DNA of 35,199 bases from an uncultured Caryophanales bacterium (GTDB lineage: Bacteria; Bacillota_I; Bacilli_A; RFN20; CAG-826), in assembly GCA_946185585.1 (NCBI GenBank), contig CAMHJP010000006.1, positions 1 to 35,199 of the forward strand, written 5' to 3'. The position numbers and the translations under genes were made by a program. Positions 17,601 to 23,951 of the stretch are shown here, piece after piece. A model generated the notes under the pieces. That model did no database searches. It had not been told where the DNA came from and saw only the letters and a list, made by a program, of their open reading frames with translations. The number at the start of each line of letters is the position of its first letter. The first letter of the stretch is position 1.

Positions 17601-18158
17601 ATGAAGTACCAAATTATTGGTAAAAACATTGAAGTTACCGAAGGTATTAAGCAAGCAGTTGAATCGAAATTAGCCCGTATGGACAAATATTTCGTCATCA
17701 ACGAAGACGTCACATGCCGTGTTGTAGTTAGAAGCTACAAGGTCGGCGCAAAAGTGGAGGTGACCATCTTCACACCAAACATGGATTTCCGTGCTGAGGT
17801 GATGAATGCTGACTTATATGCCGGTGTCGACCTTGCAATTGATAAATTAGAAGGTCAAATGAGAAAACTTAAAACCAGAATGGATCGCAGCCGTGGTGGA
17901 AAGTTATCTCTTGGTAAAGCTCTCGCCCTTGAAGCAATTGAAGATCTTCCGCCAGAAGAAGATGAGGAAGATACAGTTGTTCGTACAAAATCCAAATATC
18001 TTGATCCAATGACAGTTGAAGAAGCCATTGCCCGTATGGAAGCAATTGGTCACCCATTCTTCCTCTATCTTGATGAAGAAGATGACAAAATCTCCGTTGT
18101 GTATCAACGTGATGATGGCGGTTATGGAATCTTCCAAGCGGAGAACGAACTTCGTTAA
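17601..18158 (+). CDS. hpf: Long-form ribosome hibernation promoting factor
   Basis: MKYQIIGKNIEVTEGIKQAVESKLARMDKYF plus C-terminal KSKYLDPMTVEEAIARMEAIGHPFFLYLDEEDDKISVVYQRDDGGYGIF. Confidence 0.94.
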   Translation: MKYQIIGKNIEVTEGIKQAVESKLARMDKYFVINEDVTCRVVVRSYKVGAKVEVTIFTPNMDFRAEVMNADLYAGVDLAIDKLEGQMRKLKTRMDRSRGGKLSLGKALALEAIEDLPPEEDEEDTVVRTKSKYLDPMTVEEAIARMEAIGHPFFLYLDEEDDKISVVYQRDDGGYGIFQAENELR

Positions 18159-18171
18159 TTAAACGAAAACT

Positions 18172-18199
18172 AAGAAGAGGCCGTGTGCCTCTTTTTTGT
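18172..18199 (+). terminator. Intrinsic terminator after hpf
   Basis: AAGAGG-ccgtgtg-CCTCTTTTTTG. Confidence 0.85.
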
Positions 18200-18285
18200 T
18201 TGAGTTTTGCAATACTTACCCAAGAATTGCTCGTGATTTTTTCATCCCTAATAGATTACAATTAGTCCTTGTTTCAATTTTTATA

Positions 18286-18314
18286 TTGAAATATAGCCTA
18301 AATTAAAATATCAT
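18286..18314 (+). promoter_or_regulatory. Sigma-A-like promoter for the 18406-19701 genes
   Basis: TTGAAA-N17-TATCAT about 90 nt upstream of the ATG. Confidence 0.5.
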
Positions 18315-18405
18315 TATTCGCGCTGGTTCTTGTGTCGGATTTGATCCAGATATTGCAATCAATGGCTATCTCTATTAGAAGCACTTGAGAAAGGAAAAAT
18401 TATTT

Positions 18406-19266
18406 ATGAATAATTACACTGCTGCAATCGCGAGTTTCATTCGTTACGATGTTGTTCTTTTCAATACTCTTGAGTATGCAACCAAAAAGGACAAATATGA
18501 CGTTAACGCTTATAAAGCTCGTCAAGAGATCATTTCCAAAGAAATTGAACTCAACACACCACTGAAGAACTGCTTAGATAACTCTGGTGATGCTGGAAAA
18601 AATCTTTTAGAAAAGATTAGAGAACTAATTCGTTTAGTTTATTCTCCAGAATCAACCATCTGTAAACTTGGACCAGATGAGACCGAACTTCGTGTCGATT
18701 CTAGCCAAGCCTTAACAATCTATGAACAGGTTCTTCCAATTCACGAAGAACTTCGTAAAATTGTTGAAGCTCACGTGATGGCCGCTAGAAAGAACAACGC
18801 TTATGATGAACCAACATTTGATGATGTCATCACTAAAGAAGAATATTTCTATCGTTCTCTCGTCAACATGTTAATGCTTGATACCTTTGACCACTTCTTC
18901 GCCGAATATAACAAAGCTCGTCAAGAAGCCAAAGGTGCTATTACTCCACAAAGTAATTTCATTCAAAACGACATTAACAAACTCGTGAATCTCTTCCAAT
19001 TCTCCCGTCAAAACGCCGTCGCTCGTAGTGCTGAATACTATTCCATGGTTGATCCATTATTCGCACTTATCGAAATGACTGGTGGACGTCGTGATCTTCC
19101 AGAAGGCAAAAACTTCGGTCAAGTCTTCGTCGAAGTCAAGACCAAGACAAGAGAAGTAACTCAAAAATTCGAGTTAGCTTGGAAACCAGTTTATGACGCA
19201 TTCATCAAACACTTCCAAGAAGAAGTCACTAAACTTCAACAACAAGAAAGTGGTAAACAAGCCTAA
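18406..19266 (+). CDS. Hypothetical helical cytosolic protein
   Basis: ATG 18406 (MNNYTAAIASFIRYD) preceded by aaaggaaa; Lys/Glu-rich, no recognised domain. Confidence 0.8.
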   Translation: MNNYTAAIASFIRYDVVLFNTLEYATKKDKYDVNAYKARQEIISKEIELNTPLKNCLDNSGDAGKNLLEKIRELIRLVYSPESTICKLGPDETELRVDSSQALTIYEQVLPIHEELRKIVEAHVMAARKNNAYDEPTFDDVITKEEYFYRSLVNMLMLDTFDHFFAEYNKARQEAKGAITPQSNFIQNDINKLVNLFQFSRQNAVARSAEYYSMVDPLFALIEMTGGRRDLPEGKNFGQVFVEVKTKTREVTQKFELAWKPVYDAFIKHFQEEVTKLQQQESGKQA

Positions 19267-19299
19267 TCAAACTTTGTTTGATAGAAAGTAGGTTATTCA

Positions 19300-19701
19300 A
19301 TGAAAGACAAATTTAGTAAGAAAGAATTAGTTGGCTATATCATTAGTGGCATTATTGCCATGTTTGGTTTAGTCCTTGTTGTCCTCGGCATTGTCGAACG
19401 TAACATGGATGTTGTTCCAAGCAAAAACTTCTTATATCAAGCTGACCAAAAAGTCCAAACTGCTTTAAACATTAAGCTTTCCTTCTGGGAATGGGGACTC
19501 ATCTTCATGGCTCTTGGAGTCATTATCGCTGTCATTATTCTTTGCGTTTGCGCGAAGAAAGCTGACCGTGAAGTCGACCGTAAACTTCGTCGTCAAGCTC
19601 GTGCCTCTAGCGCGATTGATATTAATAGCGAAGTTAAAGCTGCTGTCCAAATCATTGAAGAACCTGCTCCAGCTGAAGAAGTTAAACCAGAAGAGAAGTA
19701 A
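19300..19701 (+). CDS. Hypothetical membrane protein with two predicted TM segments and a charged C-terminal tail
   Basis: LVGYIISGIIAMFGLVLVVLGIV and WEWGLIFMALGVIIAVIILCVCA; same strand, 33 nt after the preceding CDS. Confidence 0.8.
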   Translation: MKDKFSKKELVGYIISGIIAMFGLVLVVLGIVERNMDVVPSKNFLYQADQKVQTALNIKLSFWEWGLIFMALGVIIAVIILCVCAKKADREVDRKLRRQARASSAIDINSEVKAAVQIIEEPAPAEEVKPEEK

Positions 19702-19718
19702 TTCTCTTTAGGCAAATT

Positions 19719-19756
19719 AAAAACCTTCGATTTGATTCGAAGGTTTTTTAATTACT
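19719..19756. terminator. Intrinsic terminator between convergent genes
   Basis: AACCTTCGA-tttgat-TCGAAGGTTTTTTAATT. Confidence 0.85.
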
Positions 19757-19762
19757 TTGTAA

Positions 19763-20428
19763 TTATTTACGTTCAACAACGTTTGTCGGAGTTTTGACAA
19801 TGCTATTAGCTGGATAAACTCCTCTTAACATTGATAGAGGATAAACAGAGGTGTTCTTTCCAATAATTGTGCCTGGATTAAGAACTGATCCACATCCGAT
19901 ATCAGCGTGTTCACCAAGGAAGCCACCAATCTTACGTAAACCAGTTTCGTAGTCTTTCTCTCCATGGATGACGACGTTACTTCCACCTGATTTTAAATTA
20001 GATAGAATAGAACCCGCGCCCATATGCGCGTAATCACCTAGGATCGAATCTCCAACATAGTTATAATGTGGGACTTGAACATGATCTAGGAGAATGGAGT
20101 TTTTTAATTCGGAAGAGTTTCCGATCACACACTTCTCTCCGATGATGACATTACCACGAAGGAACGCTCCTGGACGAAGTTCGGTATTCGGACCAATAAT
20201 GGCCGGAGCTTCGATAGTAGCGGTCTTAGCAATTTTCACGTTTTCCCCAACAAGAATTCCTGGTTCAATTTCTGTGTAACCTGGAATACCAGTTTGCACG
20301 AGTTTTGCACAGATTTCTTTAATTTGAGGTAGGATTTGCCAAGGATATTGACTATTTTCGAAGACTTCTTTTAAGAAAGGAATATGACACTCAAAGAGGT
20401 CTTTTGTTTCAACAAGTTTCTTATTCAC
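19763..20428 (-). CDS. Standalone left-handed beta-helix acyltransferase resembling the GlmU acetyltransferase domain
   Basis: Hexapeptide repeats; PHYNYVGDSILGDYAHMGAGSILSN resembles GlmU APHLNYVGDA...GAGT; GTG start overlapping the glmM stop. Confidence 0.82.
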   Translation of the reverse strand: MNKKLVETKDLFECHIPFLKEVFENSQYPWQILPQIKEICAKLVQTGIPGYTEIEPGILVGENVKIAKTATIEAPAIIGPNTELRPGAFLRGNVIIGEKCVIGNSSELKNSILLDHVQVPHYNYVGDSILGDYAHMGAGSILSNLKSGGSNVVIHGEKDYETGLRKIGGFLGEHADIGCGSVLNPGTIIGKNTSVYPLSMLRGVYPANSIVKTPTNVVERK

Positions 20429-22058
20429 TGACGTATCCTCTTTTCTTAATCACGTTATAGATTTGTTCAATATAACGGTTACATTCATCTAAGCTATCAA
20501 GTTCAAGCATAATACGGACAACAGGTTCAGTACCAGATTGACGTAAGATGGCTCGACCATTGTCACCAATCTCTTTATTGACCTTTTCAAATGCTGCTTT
20601 AACTTCTTCATCTTCAACAACAGCAGCCTTATTCGTGACTCTCACATTCTTTAAGACTTGTGGAAGAACTTTGACTGGTGCGACAAGCTTTGATAATGAT
20701 TGTTTACTATCAAGCATTGCTTCAACAATGTTGATAGCAGTGAGGACGCCATCACCTGTGGTGGCGTACTTTCGAATAATAATGTGTCCAGATTGTTCAC
20801 CACCTAAGTAGTAGCCAGATTTCATCATCTCTTCGTAGACGAAGCGGTCACCAACTTTGGTTTGAACATTCTTTATACCAATCGCTTTAAGAGCTTTTGT
20901 TAATCCGGAGTTAGACATAATTGTGGTAACAACTGTGTCTCCATTAAGTTTTTCTTCTGCTTTAAGTTTTTTCGCGAGAAGATAAATAATCTTATCTCCA
21001 TCAACTTCATTACCGTTTTCATCAACAGCAATACAGCGGTCAGCATCGCCATCAAAGGCAAAACCAACATCAAGATGGTTTTCTTTGCAGAATTCTTTAA
21101 AGTGGTCGATGTGTGTACTACCAGCGTCAAGGTTCACATTTAATCCGTTTGGTTCATTGTTCACAATGTAAACATTGGCACCTAAAGCGTCAAAAACAGA
21201 TTTGGCAATCATCCATGATGCTCCGTTAGCGGTATCTAAACCAATCTTTAATCCTTTAAAGGAGTGAACCGCGATTGAGATTAAATAAGCAATATAACGG
21301 TTTCTTCCACTAGAGTAGTCGTTAATTGTTCCAACATTTTCTCTTTGGGCGAGTGGAAGATCAACTCCATCCACACCAAGTTTCTTTAAGTCATGATCGA
21401 TATATGCTTCGCATAAGTAAGCAACGGAATCTTCTAACTTTTCGCCTTTCGCGTTAATGACTTTAATACCGTTATCATAGAATGGGTTATGCGAAGCAGT
21501 AATCATCACTCCACAATCAAATCCATCTTTTCTAGTAATATAAGATACGCTAGGTGTGGTGGTAACGTGAAGTAAACACACATCCGCACCTGAAGCAGCT
21601 AAACCAGCTGCGACAGCGTACTCAAGCATATAAGAAGAACGTCTTGTATCTTTACCAATGACGATTCTTGGTCGATATCCAGGTTTAACTCCAGTATATT
21701 CTGGATTAGAGTAGAACCAACCTAAGAAACGACCAATTTTATAGGCGTGATCCGCGGTTAAAACTTTATTGACTTCTCCACGGAATCCATCTGTTCCAAA
21801 ATATTTTGTTTTAATATCCTCTCCAATCGAGACTTTTAATTGTTGACCACGGTGAATGGTGACTGAATCATGAAGTAATTCATCAGTGGTCACTTTAAAA
21901 AGTTCACCTAGTTCAATAATCTTGTCTAGTGAAGGAGTGGATTCTCCACTTTCCCATTTCGAAACTGATTGACGTGAAACATTCATCATCTTGGCTAGTT
22001 TCTCTTGGGAAATATCATTCATTGTTCGTAAATGAACGATTTTCTCTGCTAATGTCAT
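20421..22058 (-). CDS. glmM: XRE-type HTH domain fused to phosphoglucosamine mutase (HTH-GlmM)
   Basis: Residues 1-64 MTLAEKIVHLRTMNDISQEKLAKMMNVSRQSVSKWESGESTPSLDKIIELGELFKVTTDELL are HTH_3; the rest is a mutase with KYFGTDGFRGEVN, MITASHNPFYDNGIK, FDGDADRC, RQSGTEPVVRIM. Confidence 0.92.
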   Translation of the reverse strand: MTLAEKIVHLRTMNDISQEKLAKMMNVSRQSVSKWESGESTPSLDKIIELGELFKVTTDELLHDSVTIHRGQQLKVSIGEDIKTKYFGTDGFRGEVNKVLTADHAYKIGRFLGWFYSNPEYTGVKPGYRPRIVIGKDTRRSSYMLEYAVAAGLAASGADVCLLHVTTTPSVSYITRKDGFDCGVMITASHNPFYDNGIKVINAKGEKLEDSVAYLCEAYIDHDLKKLGVDGVDLPLAQRENVGTINDYSSGRNRYIAYLISIAVHSFKGLKIGLDTANGASWMIAKSVFDALGANVYIVNNEPNGLNVNLDAGSTHIDHFKEFCKENHLDVGFAFDGDADRCIAVDENGNEVDGDKIIYLLAKKLKAEEKLNGDTVVTTIMSNSGLTKALKAIGIKNVQTKVGDRFVYEEMMKSGYYLGGEQSGHIIIRKYATTGDGVLTAINIVEAMLDSKQSLSKLVAPVKVLPQVLKNVRVTNKAAVVEDEEVKAAFEKVNKEIGDNGRAILRQSGTEPVVRIMLELDSLDECNRYIEQIYNVIKKRGYVSE

Positions 22059-22072
22059 AAATTGACCTCCAC

Positions 22073-22091
22073 CCGCAATTACTGGTTGCGG
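22073..22091 (-). repeat. Inverted repeat just upstream of the HTH-glmM SD
   Basis: Minus strand CCGCAA-CCAGTAA-TTGCGG. Confidence 0.6.
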
Positions 22092-22101
22092 TGCTATTTA
22101 A

Positions 22102-22120
22102 ATCTTGCTATATCTTGCTA
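22102..22120. repeat. Tandem direct repeat with 10-bp periodicity in the glmM promoter
   Basis: ATCTTGCTA t ATCTTGCTA. Confidence 0.75.
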
Positions 22121-22140
22121 CTTTCGTTTGTTCTTGTCAA
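22111..22140 (-). promoter_or_regulatory. Putative HTH-glmM promoter
   Basis: Minus strand TTGACA-N18-AAGATA; the weak -10 lies within the direct repeat. Confidence 0.45.
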
Positions 22141-22149
22141 TTAATTTTA

Positions 22150-22167
22150 TGTAAAGAGGTATTTACA
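22150..22167. repeat. Inverted repeat overlapping the nagB -35
   Basis: TGTAAA-gaggta-TTTACA. Confidence 0.65.
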
Positions 22168-22190
22168 AACTCAAAACTCGTGTCTATAAT
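22162..22190 (+). promoter_or_regulatory. Sigma-A-like promoter for nagB
   Basis: TTTACA-N17-TATAAT upstream of nagB. Confidence 0.75.
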
Positions 22191-22223
22191 AATGCCCATA
22201 AAAACGAAACGAGGACAAAAACA

Positions 22224-22946
22224 ATGATTGTTAAAGTTTTAAAGCAAGCTGACATCGATAAAGAGATGGCGGAAGAATTTATCAAAGTCATTAATTCGAA
22301 GAAACATCCTGTAATTGGTTTAGCCACAGGCACATCTCCATTAGGCGTGTACGCTAACCTAGTTAAAGCCAATAAAGAAGGACGAGTCTCATTTAAAAAC
22401 GTTACTACCTTTAATCTAGATGAATACGTTGGATTAGAAGGTACACACAACCAATCTTACCGTTATTTTATGAATGATAACCTCTTCGATCATATTGATA
22501 TTGATAAGAAAAACACCAATGTTTTACTTGGTGTTGGAGACTATGTCTCCTTCATGAAGAAATATGACAAGATGATCGAAGATGCCGGAGGAATTGATAT
22601 TCAAATCCTCGGCATTGGTAGTGATGGACATATCGCCTTTAATGAACCAGGTACACCATTTGATTCCTTAACCCATGAAACAGCGTTAACCGAACAAACC
22701 ATTAAAGATAACTCCCGTTTATTTAACGATATCTCGGAAGTTCCAACACGCGCAGTCACAATGGGATTAAAATCGATTATGAACGCGCGTAAGATTATCT
22801 TAGTCGCGACTGGTAAAAACAAAGCTAAAGCAGTCTATGGTTTAATTAAAGGACCAATCACTGAAGACATGCCATGCTCCATTCTTCAAAAACATCCAGA
22901 TTGCACAATCTATGTTGATGAAGATGCTTATTCTTTAGTGAAATAA
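22224..22946 (+). CDS. nagB: Glucosamine-6-phosphate deaminase
   Basis: IGLATGTSPLGVYANLV, TFNLDEYVGL, LGIGSDGHIAFNEPGTPFDS. Confidence 0.95.
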   Translation: MIVKVLKQADIDKEMAEEFIKVINSKKHPVIGLATGTSPLGVYANLVKANKEGRVSFKNVTTFNLDEYVGLEGTHNQSYRYFMNDNLFDHIDIDKKNTNVLLGVGDYVSFMKKYDKMIEDAGGIDIQILGIGSDGHIAFNEPGTPFDSLTHETALTEQTIKDNSRLFNDISEVPTRAVTMGLKSIMNARKIILVATGKNKAKAVYGLIKGPITEDMPCSILQKHPDCTIYVDEDAYSLVK

Positions 22947-22965
22947 TCTATCATTTAAATAAACT

Positions 22966-22995
22966 AAAAAAGTGCGATTGTTTCGCACTTTTTTT
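22966..22995 (+). terminator. Intrinsic terminator after nagB
   Basis: AAAAAGTGCGA-ttgtt-TCGCACTTTTTTT. Confidence 0.85.
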
Positions 22996-23066
22996 ATAAT
23001 TTTTGTTAATCGAGAAATTGATGATTCAGTGTATAAGGATTTCTTATATACTGCAGATGGAATTAA

Positions 23067-23702
23067 CTAAATCCCTAAATAATGAGATAAAACAATCCAG
23101 ACTGCTAGAATAATTAAAATAACACCCGCGATAATAGATGAAACATCATATTTCCCTTTGAGGAGTTTTTCAAAAAACTTCCCTAAGAAAACTCCGAGAA
23201 GGGAAATAATAAATGTGGTCACCATAATAATCACCACGTGTAACCAAATCGTTGTTGTAGTGGAGATTCCCGCGTGGAAACTCACTCCTACTGCGAGTGC
23301 GTCTATCGCGGTCGCGATCGACATAATAAATACTTCTTTAAAGGAATATAACTTTAGGACTTTCTCTTCTTGAGGTTTCTTGAGGTTAATGATTCCTTCA
23401 ATAAGCATCTTTCCTCCAATAATAAGAAGTGCTGCAAAAGAAATCCAGGTGACCACAAGCGCCATAATCTTTCCCGCTTGTTCTCCGCCTGCTACCCCAA
23501 CTATTTGGGAAATACCTTCGACTAACCAATATCCAAGTAAAGGCATTAACGCTTGCATTAGACCAAACATCAAGGCAATCGTTAATCCCTTTTTCTTGTC
23601 GATATTGGTATAAACCAAAGAATCAACAATGGATACCGCAAAGGCATCCATACTGAGGGCGATTCCGAATAAGAAGACTTGAATAAGAATTTGAGTTGTC
23701 AT
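23067..23702 (-). CDS. mntP: MntP-type manganese efflux pump
   Basis: LFGIALSMDAFAVSI and MSIATAIDALAVGVSF repeated Asp motifs in a six-TM protein. Confidence 0.88.
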   Translation of the reverse strand: MTTQILIQVFLFGIALSMDAFAVSIVDSLVYTNIDKKKGLTIALMFGLMQALMPLLGYWLVEGISQIVGVAGGEQAGKIMALVVTWISFAALLIIGGKMLIEGIINLKKPQEEKVLKLYSFKEVFIMSIATAIDALAVGVSFHAGISTTTTIWLHVVIIMVTTFIISLLGVFLGKFFEKLLKGKYDVSSIIAGVILIILAVWIVLSHYLGI

Positions 23703-23780
23703 TGAAAAATATTATAGAACTAATCGAAACTATTTATCTTGTTCTTTTTTCTTCTTTTATCCTTGTTATAATAATAACAA

Positions 23781-23892
23781 CGAAGACTAATATAAAGAAA
23801 CATCTAGATGCAGCTAGATTTTATTGTTATTAGTTTCGCTAGATATTGATCTTTTAGATGATCTTGAAGATTAACTAAGCTTATTAATCTTC
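23781..23892 (+). promoter_or_regulatory. Structured 5' leader of the large surface-protein gene
   Basis: CGAAgACTAATA...TATTAGTTTCG long-range stem, ATCTAG/CTAGAT internal hairpin, GAAGATTAA-ctaagctta-TTAATCTTC hairpin. Confidence 0.55.
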
Positions 23893-23951
23893 TCCTTTAT
23901 TTAAAAAGGATGTATCGAAATAATTTATTCAAAAAAAGAAAGGAGAAGAAA

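Noticed and set aside
22059-22223. TGTAAA-N6-TTTACA as a CcpA cre site upstream of nagB
   Set aside because: Centre does not fit the usual cre CG core; kept only as a generic inverted repeat.
23703-23780. Possible yybP-ykoY (Mn) riboswitch upstream of mntP
   Set aside because: Short AT-rich upstream region with no recognisable aptamer.
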